Source of the DNA: Galerina marginata
Lineage: Eukaryota; Basidiomycota; Agaricomycetes; Agaricales; Galerinaceae
Length of the DNA: 64,000 nucleotides
Reading direction: 5' to 3'
NCBI GenBank assembly: GCA_023014335.1
Contig: JAECYW010000001.1
Span: 1,798,001 to 1,862,000, forward strand
The notes under the pieces were generated by a model. It was not told where the DNA came from and did not search any database. It was given only the letters and a program-made list of their open reading frames with translations. This document shows, in pieces, positions 11,018 through 22,765 of this stretch (positions are counted from its first letter, which is position 1; every line of letters begins with the position of its first letter). The position numbers were made by a program, and so were the translations under genes.

Positions 11018-12953
11018 CTATGTAAACAACCTACCCGGATCGATGAGCCCAGGTAGCCTCGTCCGTGCTGGACCTCCGCGGATAAGTGGCGCAATTTGAT
11101 GGTTCGGGTATTTACTAGCAGGACCTGGGTTTGAGTCCAACGGAAAATCCATTGTAGTTCTCGGTACGTCAGTTGCGGCGGTGATTGGGGACAGGTCCAT
11201 GGTAATTGTTGGTCTGTCAGTTGCGACAGGCATTGGAGATAAGTTCACCTGTCCATTATTGAAATTTGAAACTGATCCAACTAGTGAGGCAGAAAAAAAT
11301 GTTAGGTTGGGTAACAGTAACGACGTCGCCAACTGGCACAGAATATAGACCAAGATCGAGAGCGGGATGATCTGGACTGCCGAGTAGTCTCCAGACTTCA
11401 TGGAGGCCCTTTTTGGGACTTTTAAACGGTGATTAGCATCCTTAGTGGGATGGCATCAGAAATATATCTTGTTTCAAAATAGAAACTTACCATCCAGATT
11501 GTAAGGGTGCTCTCATATCCATCAACACGAGAAGCAGTAGCGATTATGTCGTGGTGATTGGAACTGTTAGAGGACGCCTGTTATATCATCAACAAGGCAG
11601 AAAGGAAAGGAACTCTTGTTACAAACATGGATCGCCTGAACACTAACACCACTACCTAGAACTGATTTTGGAACTAAACTATCGCCGAGGATGGTTGAAT
11701 ACGTACCTGATAGTTTAAATGTAGCTTCAAGGTTTACCTCATGGTCCCGAGTTCGGTACATGTTAAGCCGTCCTTTGGACGCTACAACAATGTAACAGCC
11801 ATCTCGGAGTACGGACATGCCTTGCGAGCAGCAGGGGTTGATTTCAAACCGCGCTGAAGACAATAGAGTAAATTTCTTTGAATCGTAGACATCAAATCCA
11901 TTTTTGAGATTGAAAACAAGGAGGCGGCCATCGTTTTGAAGCAAGATAGCGTTTCCTCTGATAAGCCCATTATTAGTCGAGTTTCTAAACTGATGCATGG
12001 CTCCTCACAGCTGTCTTTGGTCAATTTCTCCTTGATATTGGCCGAGGATATGCTTCTCCACTAGCGCCCATGGCTCAATAGTAAACTTTTGGCTGGAAAA
12101 ATGCAGTTTAGACAGGCATAGGAAGGTCTGGTAAATGAACCTTGCATTAGAATGTTCTCAAGAAACCCGACCAGGACATGGGTGCCTTTGTCCATGAAGC
12201 TGACGAACCTGGGTTCATAGAATGATGTCGGACTGGGGAGGTCTCGGGACAGTAACATCCCTCAAGGAGAAATTAATTTGAGTTGATTTTTATTGTAATT
12301 CCAAATGACCATGCGTACCATCACTCGAAACATCCCAAAGGCGGACGCTGCTCACACCTTGTCCAACTGAGACAAGACGGTTGGTGTAGGGACAAAAGTC
12401 GATGGATTGTACAGCCACCAACGATGCACCATCTCCATGAGCTTTGACATTGCATATTTCGAACAGGCGTTTCTAACTGACATGCATGACTAGGCTGGTG
12501 TTGTAGCGGAATGGATTTTTACGCACGGCGTCATTCTTCAGGCTAAAGACTACAAGCTTGCCACGGGTGGTTCCAGCGACCAAGATGTCAGATGTTAACC
12601 ACAAGAGTTCGGTAGCACCACCGAATTCAAGGGAAAGAGTCTTAAACTGCTGGGGAAGATCGGTTTCCGCAACGAGATCGTAAATCAGGATGCTACCTGA
12701 TTCGTCTTAAGAATGTGTAAGCGACATTTATCAAGGCCAGTAACCAAATTGAATATAACTTACTCGCAGCAGCTAGAAGGTTCCCTCCATCGGGTTGGAT
12801 TTTTATGGAATTGATACCACGATACTTGGTTCGGTATGTTCTATGCTGAGTAATACCCAGATCCTGTTGCCAGCTATAAGTCACGTCTGAAAGGGAATAT
12901 ACAAATCGGCTCACATTTCTGGAGTGAAATCTCAAGGAGGAGAAAAGTCCCAT
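11018..12953 (-). pseudogene. WD40 beta-propeller protein, decayed
   Basis: The start at 12953 (MGLFSSLRFHSRN) is followed by canonical introns and WD40-like blades: GGNLLAAA, GSILIYDLV, TTRGKLVVFSL, RLVSVGQGVSSVRLWDVS, NDGRLLVFNLKNGFDVYD. A C-terminal hydrophobic segment (IIPLSILVYILCQLATSLLL at about 11370-11310) would anchor it in a membrane. The reading is broken: TAG near 12475, TGA near 12010, and frame changes near 12150 and 11490 that no GT-AG intron resolves. WD40 propellers are protein-binding scaffolds; no partner can be named. The same strand carries a better preserved relative at 33325-34832. Decay is more likely than sequencing error because several stops occur. Confidence 0.65.
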
Positions 12954-13389
12954 TGTGGTTGTGGTTATCTGGGTAGCTTAGGTAGGAGGGAAATCCTTCA
13001 AGACTCAAATGATTTATAGGACGTCCGATGGGTGAAAATTCGAGCTCAATTTGGTGAGTGCCGTTAGCGCCACAACGCCTCGTAACCTTTCTGGCCCTGG
13101 CTGAGAGTTGAAACTTGCATTTCAGGTCTGGATTCTTTTGCAAGGTAAGGAGCCGACACTTTCGCGGAAAACCCATACAAGCGGTCCAGTCAAGCACAAA
13201 CGATTATGGAAGCGTGAGAATGCTTGAGAGCGTGGAGCGCTTTGTCGCGTTTTCTTTCCGCGGTATCAACGCCTAGCTTGATTAAACTCCTCCCCCTCCA
13301 TGCATAGGTTATTCATCACAGTTCGGGTAGGACTTGCGGCTCTTGCAAAATGAAGAAGGTCAGCCTCTGATATTATGTATCTCGCACAC

Positions 13390-13500
13390 CGTGACGTCCT
13401 GAGAAATAGACGTTTGGAAATCCATAGTAGGTTTTCGTGCAATCCAATTTGGATAGTGATTTCTGAATTGGGTAAGTAGGGACGTCGTCCTCAACGAATA
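13390..13500 (-). repeat. Dispersed ~110-bp repeat, copy B
   Basis: Reverse-oriented relative of 2790-2905, sharing the CACTATYCAAWTTGG and CACGAAAMCCTAYTATGGATT blocks. It lies in a 900-bp gap (12954-13867) in which no gene is seen. Confidence 0.6.
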
Positions 13501-13867
13501 TTCTCCCAGTTGGAGGGTAATGATCTGGCTATGTTCACATCCGCTGGATAAGTCTATCTGCATCGACCATTAAGTGTAACTCATCGGTAGGCGGGACAGC
13601 CTTGGAGAGGACAAGGAGGTAGTCGATCAAGTCAGACTCATAAGGGTCAAACCGTCAAAAGAGATCGCAGATCTTCTGCCTTCGACTTCTGGTGTCCGAA
13701 TTAACCACGGCATTTCGTCCATGTGATGGCTACTGCCGATTTCTCCCATGCAGCCTGTAACTTCAATTAAGGTCACCCCCCCCCACAAAAACTTACTTAA
13801 TTTGTGGCTGCATCACCCTTGCCGTGCATCATCTTAGCCGTGTTCGTAAATCTTCTCAACTTTTAAG

Positions 13868-14765
13868 ATGAAAAGGAACGTGGATTCGCTTGATTGCGCA
13901 AGTAAATCAAGTGGACGGGGTCCTAAGCACCCTAGAATAGAATCCCAAGGTTTTCACCGCGTATGTTTTAATTCTTTCGAAGTTCCTGCTCAAGAGCTAC
14001 AACTCCAGTGAAAGGCACTTATTGATGAGGTCGGAACCGAAGCCCCAGATTTACAGACTTTGAAGCGCTGCACGGTTTCCACCCTCAGATCGATATGTAC
14101 ACTCTGCAATGTGCTGGTATTGAAGACTGGTGGTATTAAAAGGCCTGTCAGCGTTAAGCAGGACTACATCAATGCAATTATTGGGCACCTCCTAGTGGTT
14201 AGCCAGACAACCACCCAGCCTACTGGTTTAGGAGGAGATGGAATGTTCATTGACGAGCCTATTCCTCATGTTAGGCAGACAACCGCCCAGTCTACTGGTC
14301 TAGGAGGAGATGGAATGTTTGTAGACGAGCCTACTCCTCACATTGCTTGTCCTAATGATGGACCCCAACCCCAGATGCAAAAGTAAGGTCATTAAAATTT
14401 CAAATTAAATTGGACCTAAATGCTCTTTCTCACAGGGGAGATGAACCCGATTGTCAGGTCAAGGTCCGACTCTTCAGGAATCCGCATGACTTTAAAACGA
14501 CATTCATAACCGAAATATCTCTTGCTTACTATTCAGAGGGGCGGATAAACCTTCAAAACTTAGCGCACGATTTGTCTTTGAAGGGGCTCTGCGATGTGAG
14601 ATATTTCAAAATAAATCTGTTCGTTTTGTAACGGATTTTCAGGTGATTGATCCCAGAAGTTACAAGCCTTTACGAATATCTGCAGATAGGCTCCTGGATC
14701 CACACCTAATCCCTATGCTGCTCGGTACGCAAGGTTTTTTACGGGTAACAGAACACAGAACCTAA
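13868..14765 (+). CDS. Lineage-specific protein with internal 22-aa repeat and SAP-like segment (247 aa)
   Basis: Four exons read cleanly: 13868-13960, 14015-14382, 14436-14595, 14643-14765. Introns of 54, 53 and 47 nt keep the frame throughout, so the gene looks intact. The N-terminus is basic (MKRNVDSLDCASKSS). Residues 32-70 (TLKRCTVSTLRSICTLCNV and following) have the length and pattern of a SAP-like DNA-binding helix pair; this is a tentative reading. Two tandem copies of a 22-residue unit containing TGLGGDGMF and DEP follow. The C-terminal half (RLFRNPHDFKTTF, DPRSYKPLRISADRL) matches nothing I know. Its stop touches the end of a minus-strand remnant. Confidence 0.7.
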
Positions 14766-15050
14766 GTTCCCTTCCTTCTGAGCTTTCTGTAGCCGATGTA
14801 AATGTATTGATTATGGAACATTGCTTCATCGTCGTCGTCGTTCTCCAGCTCCTCGTCTTCATCCACTTCCGGCTCGCTGTTGCTCATAACATCTTGAGGA
14901 ATGGCTTGTAGCGTCACAGTTTGCGTTGTCTTCTTCCGAGTCGTCTCCTTCGTCTTCTTCAACTTCCATTTCCTCAGGCTCCGATCTATGCATCCGCTGG
15001 GCTGGCTGGTGAATTATCCAAACGACTAATTCCACCACCAAAGTAGCGCA
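14762..15050 (-). pseudogene. Remnant of a transposon-associated acidic ORF
   Basis: The minus strand begins MRYFGGGISRL and meets a stop within about 22 codons. Other frames then give long acidic runs (EEMEVEEDEGDDSEEDN, then EVDEDEELENDDDDEA) ending at 14762. In agaricomycetes an MRYxGGG start followed by an Asp/Glu-rich tail is typical of an accessory ORF of Plavaka/CACTA-type elements; that link is from family knowledge and is tentative. The stop and frame changes mark it as broken. Confidence 0.45.
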
Positions 15051-15299
15051 TGATCATGACCCGATCAACGGAGCTGTCGACCTATGTCAGTAACAGATTT
15101 ACGGAAAGGATACCCTAACCCTTGTCACTCACTCATTCACGTAAAAGTTTAACCAGTCATGTATTCCGTACGGGCGTTTAACAATTTTATGAGCAAGTTC
15201 TTCCTATTAACACGGTATGAAAAAACTCGGGATTCAAAGGGAGATATTACATACCAGCGCCACTTGAGTTGAGAACGTCGGAAAATCGAAATTAGCAGT

Positions 15300-17110
15300 T
15301 TGAAATTATAAACGTTGACTGAATCTGACACAACATTAACTTGTTTTGTGGGCCACCGCTAGGCAGAGAGAAGTCCATTGTTTAGCACTGCAATGAAGAA
15401 CCTCAAGATTTGGCTGTGGACGTCGGACCAGTTGTCGGACCAGTGCGAGGTCGAGATTAGACAAAGTTGCAGTCAGTATGAATTATGTAGCATTACAAAA
15501 CCATTTGACAAAAGCACTGTGAGTAAAATGAAAGAGCGCCGAGTACAAAAATAGTCAGAAGCTTCACTTACCGCCAACGATGTGAATTCGGACGACAATG
15601 ATGCAGCATTTCCACAATGTATGCGATGACGGCGACGATAGAAAAAATCAAACCCGTCATCCAGTGACGATGGCAGCGACGACTTGGAAGTAATTGAGAC
15701 TGTTGTCTTTCCGTCGTCTAACGGCATTAACCCGGTCCCGATCGGTTTTGCTGCCGCCATCCTCGCTAGATCATGCCTCTTCTCCTACCCCTCCAGCTGC
15801 CGCATGAATTTGCCACCAGCAGTGACGGCGAGGGCGGTGGCTGCAACAACATCGACTACTGTAGTCGAGGCTGCTGTTCCAACTCAACTGGGCCTCGGTG
15901 CAATTGTTCCCGTCCTTATCGAAAGTGGTGTGGAGGAGTGAGCCGTCAACGATCACGGCGGTGGCTTCCTCAGAGCTTCTCCGATGATCGTACTGGCCGA
16001 ACATTGGGTAACGAGATTTCGCTGGGGTGTTAGAAACAAAGTAAGTTGTTGTTCGACACGAAAAGGAATGAAAACCCACCTGAGAGCTGTGTCCCTTGAC
16101 CTCGCTGGACCTCTGTTGCTGGGCAGACGCCTCGTGCCACTGGCGGTAACTAATCGAACACCATCTCCGTCAAATTTGGAGGGCGGGTCGGATGATGATA
16201 GACTGGTTGGGCTGTTCGCGGAGAGGAGGGCGAGGAGCCGGACCAGTGGGAGGGGAAGTCGGGGTGCGGATAAGGAGAGGGATGAGCAAAGGGATGAGGG
16301 AAATCAGTTGACGTTTGACGAAAGCTTGAAGGAATGCGCCTTCGATGAAGACGGCTTACAAGATGTTGCCCTGCCACCAAGAATAGTGGTCCACGAACCA
16401 CCCCCGAGCCCGATCGTGCTCAGTAACCGTCCCTCGACACCTCTCCCAAATGCTTCGTCGTCGTCACTGCGGGCAATCTCCTCTTTGCCTTCACCTTCTC
16501 ACCTACGCCCATCGCTAACGGAGTTGCGCGAAGGAGGCAGCACCGAATGAATGGCTGGGAATCACTACCTCCTAAAGCGCCTCTTGCAAACCTCACACAC
16601 CTTCGCATCGTTATTCAGGTGACGGACGGACGCAAAAGCAATGACGTTTGGGAATGGAAGGCAAAATGGGTGATGTGGGCGAAAGGAGGCTGGTTGGTAT
16701 GAACAAAGATGGACGGGCAATAAGAACATTAAGACTGCAGTCGTAGCAAGGCCAACTTTGCTGGCAAAAGTGACTGAAGGAAGGTAAAGTGATGATGCGA
16801 CAGGTAGCAAGTGGTGAGAGCTCCAAATCAAGAATGACGAGCACAGAACAAAAGTGCGATGGGAGAGAAGAAGTGCGTGGCGCGGGGGCGCAGTGACTCC
16901 TGTGGCAGTGTTGAGGAACCACAACGATGCGGGAGAAAAATGGTTGGGGCGGCAAGGACGCGAAAAAAATCGCAAAGCGCTTGCGCCAGGGGCAGGATTG
17001 AGGTATGAGTCACAATTGGTGATAGAGCTGGTGGGTAAAGAAAAAACAAGATTACTGTAATCAGGAATGGAGGGGCAATAATGGTGAAAAAACGTACCGA
17101 CTTTCAAATT
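15300..17110. other. Unresolved GC-rich stretch with overlapping open frames
   Basis: Several long frames overlap on both strands (plus 15984-16550, minus 16565-17107), as expected of GC-rich low-complexity DNA. The plus frame ending at 16550 is Pro/Ser-rich (PPPSPIVLSNRPSTPLP) and could be the disordered tail of a real protein. No domain or consistent splice pattern is visible, so I do not call a gene. Confidence 0.3.
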
Positions 17111-18127
17111 TCAAACTTTATGGAGGCCGTGATAAGACCATATGACGCGGACCAACATAAGGAACGAGAAGGGATATAGAGGACGAGAGAGGGAAGAAAG
17201 GACGAGAGAAAGAAGGATTGTCGCCGACAACGGAAACAAGTGAAACGGGCCAGAACCCGGACTGATGGCATCAAAGATTACCTAGATCAGATTTATGCCA
17301 GGCTTCGCATACGGACTTCGTCCGTCCATACAAAAATCGGCCGCTAAAAACACAAATTTTCCCAATATAATCAGCTCGTATTATTTCTTTCACGCAAGCA
17401 GCACATCTTTGGGACTTTGATAATTTTTATGGAACTTATAACAACTTACTACGCGAAAGGAAGCACGGGAATGCGCGAATACGAAGCTTCTTGCCGTATT
17501 TCATTTGGAGTTCATTTATTCGGCGGCTGTCATTCAAAGTCGCGGATCAGCTTACAAATTCGTGGGAATGCTGACAAAACTTTGGGCGGCCCGGGACTGT
17601 GTACCCTCCATAAGGCTGCCCGGGCCTTCCAATTTTATTTGCCTCTCGCGGCCACTTTTTGTCATCTCAATGCCTGCGCCGACGTTTAGTTAAAAATGAA
17701 GGCTTACTGCAACCTGGCTACGCTTGGCCCACAAGCCATTCAGCTGCAACCATTATCTGTGGCGCCGTTGAAATCTTCCGTGGCTCCTGAGTGAATGACA
17801 AGCCTCAATTCAGCGGTCCGAGCCAGTCCGAGCCGCAGTCCCCAGCCATTTAGTGAGGGAGAGATAATGCGCAGCGTCTGTTATCACGATTTCTCTCTTT
17901 CAAAGTTCCATGTACCACTATCATGCTAATATTTAAGTAACATTTGTCGGGAGTATATACTAGTCAGCAATGGGAAAAAATGTAGTCCGTACTACTTCTA
18001 ATTAAGGAATTCTCTCCCACTAAGGATTTGTCTCTCATCAAGGATTTGTCCCGCGTTCTGGTTCCTCGTCCTCGTCGAAGAATTCTTGAGGTACCTCTTA
18101 AGAAATTCGAGAGTTACCCAATCGCCC
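17111..18127. other. Gene-free stretch
   Basis: No ORF above 90 aa, no domain, and no clear repeat or terminal inverted repeat. Nothing further seen. Confidence 0.5.
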
Positions 18128-18747
18128 TCATATTCGGACAACACAGGGTGCCGTGTAGAAACCTTATACCCATGGTCATTTGTGATATCATTTGGATGAA
18201 GCGAACATCACATACCTCCTTTCGTAGCTCCTGCAGCTTGCTCTCTTGTTGGTCCTTTAACGTTGACGAGGTATCCAATATATCTTTTGCAAGGGAGTGA
18301 ATTAATGTCTATGTAATGGGCATGAGTACCCTGTACCGGTTGAATGGCTGAGGTAGTATGTACCTGTATGATAGTAAAGTCCTCACGAGTCCACTTGAGT
18401 ATTTGATGAAGGTTCGCCTTGTTTAAGTTGTTGGGCTTTTTGATAGCCTTATTATGCGGCCGAAGGGCCGAACTTGATGCCGCTGGGGCAAGGATTAAAC
18501 GATAGGCGCTGGCCTTTTGAATTGCCACAGGAGAAGTTTCTGGGTTTAGAGAGGCCAAGGTAGGTTGCTGGGGCTCCGAAGGGTTCAGTGTCATAAACAA
18601 CATCAAACGAGAAAATCGCCCAGTGTTGGTGAGGGTTCGGTGCGCGCTGACTCCAGGCAGGTTTTGCAACGCATACCATCGCAAAGTCGCGCGATCAGTA
18701 TTCTTTGATGAAGGGATCTTAGGCATGTTAGACGGTAAATTCGACAC
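18128..18747 (-). CDS. Hypothetical protein, 188 aa
   Basis: Exon 1 is 18747-18216 and exon 2 is 18162-18128. The 53-nt intron (donor GTATGT) splits a glycine codon and the frame ends properly at CVVRI-stop. The protein is hydrophilic, with a Pro/Ala/Asn-rich middle (around HNKAIKKPNNLNKANL) and a compact C-terminal part (ILKWTREDFTIIQVHTTSAI, ITPLPCK-like). No signal peptide, membrane span or known motif is seen. The single consistent splice solution supports a real gene; its function is unknown. Confidence 0.5.
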
Positions 18748-18909
18748 AAATTAAAATCTTTATATAAGTATCAAATGCGAGTGGCGTCGCTTGTGAGGGC
18801 TGGAAACAATGTGGACCCGTCTATTGTGTGCGATGTCAGAGGATTACAATAAGGTCTGTGTTTGTCTACTTGATATTTCCGTGCGATGCATTCCCTAAAA
18901 ATGTAGCGA

Positions 18910-19481
18910 TCATATCGCGGCTGGGCCAATTCTCGTCATATCTGGACAGTATTTCGAATTTATGTCTCGCCTGACATCCTTCATATGAGTAACATAAGCA
19001 GGTGGATTGCATCAATTCATACCTCTTCCTGAATTATTGAAATCGCTATTGGGGGCTGCTTGGTTATTGTCAAACCTTTGAACAATGTGCGCTGCTCGGT
19101 GTAATATCTGATACGAGCCTGTACGAATTTCTGTCATGGGAAGGCTCAGCTAAATAATTTAGCTCGAGAAAAGACAAAGAACCTGAACGATCTTGTACAT
19201 GGCCGGATCCCATTTTAAGACCGCCTGAAGATTGTAGCCTCCCCTCCCAGGCGATCCTACTTGGCCGCTTGGTTTAAGGATGAGATCATCTAGAGAGAGA
19301 CGGTATTACTATGACTAGCGACGCAAATACTTAGTGACAACACACCAGAAGATCGTTCACCGATGGGGGGTGATATCAATCGAGCCTGGTCTTCGTTGTT
19401 TGAGATGATCTTGCAGATTGATGGATTGGGATTTTGGAGCAACGGATACACAGTATCAATTTCATAGCACTGAGATAACAT
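18910..19481 (-). CDS. Hypothetical protein, 139 aa, four exons
   Basis: Exons 19481-19346, 19289-19183, 19130-19023 and 18978-18910 are joined by introns of 56, 52 and 44 nt, all GT-AG and all in phase. The result is a continuous 139-aa frame ending RIGPAAI-stop. The coding parts include LKWDPAMYKIVQKFVQARIR and YYTEQRTLFKGL, a helical segment. The family is not recognised. There may be a further exon upstream of 19481, since the N-terminus is not typical. Perfect phase across three introns makes chance unlikely. Confidence 0.6.
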
Positions 19482-20054
19482 CCAAAGAAGCAGATACGAA
19501 TGACGAAGTGGTTAATAATTAAGTACATTGTTGCAGTGAGGTTGCTGCCTTAATTGCCTCCTGAGCTGTGTCCCCGACTTACGGTGCACAGGTTGACATG
19601 GGATAAATCAGCAGTTGTCGACGGAATCCTGGCCGTGTCTCCTCTATCCATCATTGGATCCGCGGAAAAATGGAGGAGCGGAGAGGCGGAAAAAGGAAGC
19701 ACGGAATTATATGACTGCTTGAACTAGATAAGACAGCCAGTCACCCAGATTCCATATGAAAGCCTCAAAATTCACGGACCGAGATGCGCTACCGACGTGT
19801 CTCCGTGGTCACTACGGCCCTATAGATTATCCAGTCTTATCCATCCGTTGAAGGACAGGGTTGACGAAAATGAAGACAACGTTGCACCGGTGCGAACTAT
19901 CAGAACCAAGGCCATTGCGTTGAGGGATGTGGTGATTATCCGAGTCGAGGTTGGCCTCGAGTAATGGGCAGTGCAGGCGACCCTAGCCAAGAACCTCTGA
20001 TACCAGTATTGACCGTACCATGAGGTGGCCTCGCCTGACGAATAAAAATAAACT

Positions 20055-20160
20055 GACGTTTGGATATTCTCAATAGGTTTTCGTGCGACTCGACTGATTC
20101 CCGAATTGGATAGTCATTTCTGAATCGGGTGAGTGTGGAAGTAAAGCTCCGCGACATATA
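20055..20160 (-). repeat. Dispersed ~110-bp repeat, copy C
   Basis: Shares ATGTCGCGGAGCT with copy A, and CACGAAAACCTA plus ATCCAAACGTC with copy B. It ends about 40 bp before the start codon of the exon-array gene, so it may form part of that gene's promoter. Confidence 0.6.
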
Positions 20161-20198
20161 ACCACTACTTGCCCTCTTTTGAATTCGACCTTCATACC

Positions 20199-22765
20199 AT
20201 GGCAAACTACAACGCTGAGCTCCCCTACCATACCACTGAGCTCCCCTTCCCAACCGTTGCCGGTCCCCAACCAGCACACCCACACCCCTCTTTATTGGAT
20301 ACGCACGTTCTTATTTCCCTTTCACTCGACGCCTTGATTAATGCGGCTTTTTGTGTGTGTTTTTAGGGACATAGATCCCAATTCGTTCCTACCGGCATTT
20401 TTGTTGGATTTGACTGCCGATAGCACGAACGCGCTTTCTTCCAGTTCGTTGGAACCCTACAACCCTCAACGAGTTAATGTATGATCACTCATATTCGTCG
20501 CATTTTTAAACTTACCAAACGTCGCTTTATAAAGTTCGACCAGCGCTCCGACCAGATTAGCCAGGGAGGTTCTTCCCAACCACATCAGAACAATCGTTTC
20601 GCCCAGAGTGAACCCCAGTGGGGTTATGTATGGTCATTCATTTTCGTCACCCTTCTAAACTCACCAAACTTCTCTTTAAATTTTGACCAGCGCTCGGACC
20701 AAATTGGCCAGGGAAGTTCTACCCAGCGTTATCAATACAATGATGCCGGCCAGAGTGAACCCCAGCGGGGTCATGTATGGTCCTTCATTTTCGTCACCTT
20801 CTAAACTCACCAAATCCCTCTTTAAGTTCGATCAGTCCTTGGACCAATTTGGACCGGGATATTCTTCCGGCCAACAACACTATAACGGCCCCCGCGCGCC
20901 CCAGAGCGAACCTCAGCAAGGTCATGTATGATCATTCATATTTGTTGCATTTTTAAACTCACCAAAACCAGCCATTCGACCAATTCGGGCTGGGATATTC
21001 TCACCGCCAACAGCAATCTAGAGGCCTCCGCGTTCCCCAAAGCGAACCTCAGCGAGGTTATGTATGGTCCTTCATATTCGTTGCATTTTAAAACTCACCA
21101 AGCTTCTCTTTAAATTTCGACCAGTCCACGGACCCATTCAACCGGGGACATTCTTCCGGCCAACAACAATATCGCGGCGTCGCGCAGGAAGAGTCCCGTC
21201 AATTTAACCGCACTTCGCAGAAGCAACCTCAACGAGATCTCGTATGATCATTCATTTTCGTCACCTTTTTAAACTCACCAAATTTCTCTTTAAATTTCGA
21301 CCAGCACTTGGGGCTGGGAGATTTTTCCAGCCAACAACAATATAACGGCCCTCGCGCCCCCCGGAGTGAACCTCAGCGAGGTTATGTATGGTCATTCATA
21401 TTCGTCACATTTTTAAACTCACCAAACTTCTCTTGAAATTTCAACCAGGACTTGAACCATTCGGGACAGGCAAATATTGGCCAGTCCCACCCAGGCAATC
21501 GCGCTTCACAGAAGCGACCTCGGGTATGGTCATTCATTTTCGTCGCCTTTTTCAACTCGCTAAATTTTCTCTCTAAATTTCAACCAGAACAACTCCGCCG
21601 GGCTAGAGCAAGACAGCCGCGCGCTCCAGAGCTATCCCGGCTCCGTCCAAAATTCCGACGTAGTCTCGCAGGACATGTCCCAGCCCAACAGCCGCGTCGA
21701 AAACTCCGTTATCCACTTGCCAGAAAGTCAGCCCGAGGGGCAAGTATGGCAACAATACGTACCGCCACAAACGCCTGTCCCTAAAGCAGCAGGGCGGAAG
21801 CCAAAAAAAGCGAGAACCGAGCCCGCCCCCGCCTCCGCCCACGCCCCCGCCCCCGCCCCCGCGCCGCTCCTACCAGCTAATGGCATTAACTTCGCTGCCC
21901 TTCTCAGTGCAAAGAGCTACTTTGCTGCCCGGGCAAAGGCGAGTGATTTGTTCTTGCCACCCACCGCGTTAGATTACACGGTGGAATCCGATTTCGATGT
22001 GGTTTTTGTTAGCACTTTCAATTTCATACGGGATGTCCAAAAATTCACCGAGGACGACCTTCCGGACAACAAAGCCGTAAGGCTTGAGGTAAGGACTTTC
22101 TTTCATTTGTGTCGGCGTGATGCTGAGCGATATTTACTACTCTAGATAATTCTTAGGGTGAACAAAGACTTCGAGATGGAGGCGGCTATGTTGAACAAGA
22201 TTGTTTGCGCCATCTACGGCATCACAAAAGGGATGACTCGGACCACGCTCATGATGCTGCCCATAATGCACAATCTGTCAAATTGTGAACATGTTAATTC
22301 CCGGACGGATGAAAACGAGCAGGTAGTGCAACATCCATGTTATGGAATGAAACCACGCACTAACTGATTTACTCTTAGGGGGACAGATTATACTTCACTG
22401 AACCTGCCGCCAAGAAATTCACCCTACATTCATACTTTGGATCACCGGATTCTTCAGCAGTTGCCCATCCTGATCTATTCAAGAGGAAATTCACCTCGAA
22501 GAAGCTATGCTTGTCACACATCCGGGTCAGTATCACTTTGGTCCAAATGGCTTCTAAATTCATTGTTTTGATTAATTTTTGTTCAAAGGTTCGTTACAAC
22601 CTGGAGTCGCGCATACTCACTGAGAGTTTGATCGTGAGTGAAAGGTCGTACTGCGAGCTCTTACTCCCACAGTATATGCAATTTATGGATGACGCTATGT
22701 TGGAGCCTGAAGCTGGTATAGACCTCACCAAAACGTTTTCAGAATGGTGGGACGAGGGGGAGTAG
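20199..22765 (+). CDS. Multi-exon protein with tandemly duplicated exons (about 610 aa)
   Basis: Exon 1 starts at ATG 20199. Exons 2-13 are 20367-20478, 20544-20627, 20691-20774, 20836-20925, 20972-21061, 21125-21241, 21305-21385, 21449-21523, 21588-22088, 22146-22322, 22379-22525 and 22589-22765. All introns after exon 2 are phase 0. Exons 3-9 encode 25-39 aa units related to DQFGPGYSSGQQHYNGP followed by QSEPQRGY, giving a Gln/Gly/Ser-rich disordered repeat region. Exon 10 adds a basic stretch (GRKPKKART) and an Ala-Pro run, then a folded C-terminal part with alternating helices and strands (LPPTALDYTVESDFDVVF, MQFMDDAMLEPE). That part is agaricomycete-specific to my knowledge and I cannot name it. 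The exon 1-2 junction is out of phase by one base in the solution I can find. Confidence 0.75.
20367..21587 (+). repeat. Tandem array of exon-intron units
   Basis: Eight introns of 46-65 nt (20479-20543, 20628-20690, 20775-20835, 20926-20971, 21062-21124, 21242-21304, 21386-21448, 21524-21587) are near copies of one another. Each starts GTATGRTC, contains a TTTTTAAACTCACCAAA core and ends TTTCGACCAG or similar. They alternate with homologous exons of 75-117 nt whose lengths are multiples of three. The unit is about 145-180 bp. Confidence 0.9.

Noticed and set aside
13195..13215. CGATTATGGAAGCG resembles the MITE terminus
   Set aside because: Only about 14 bases match, with no second inverted end or TA duplication nearby.
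16565..17107. 180-codon minus-strand ORF with hydrophobic stretches
   Set aside because: No domain; composition and overlap with open plus frames suggest a GC-rich shadow frame.
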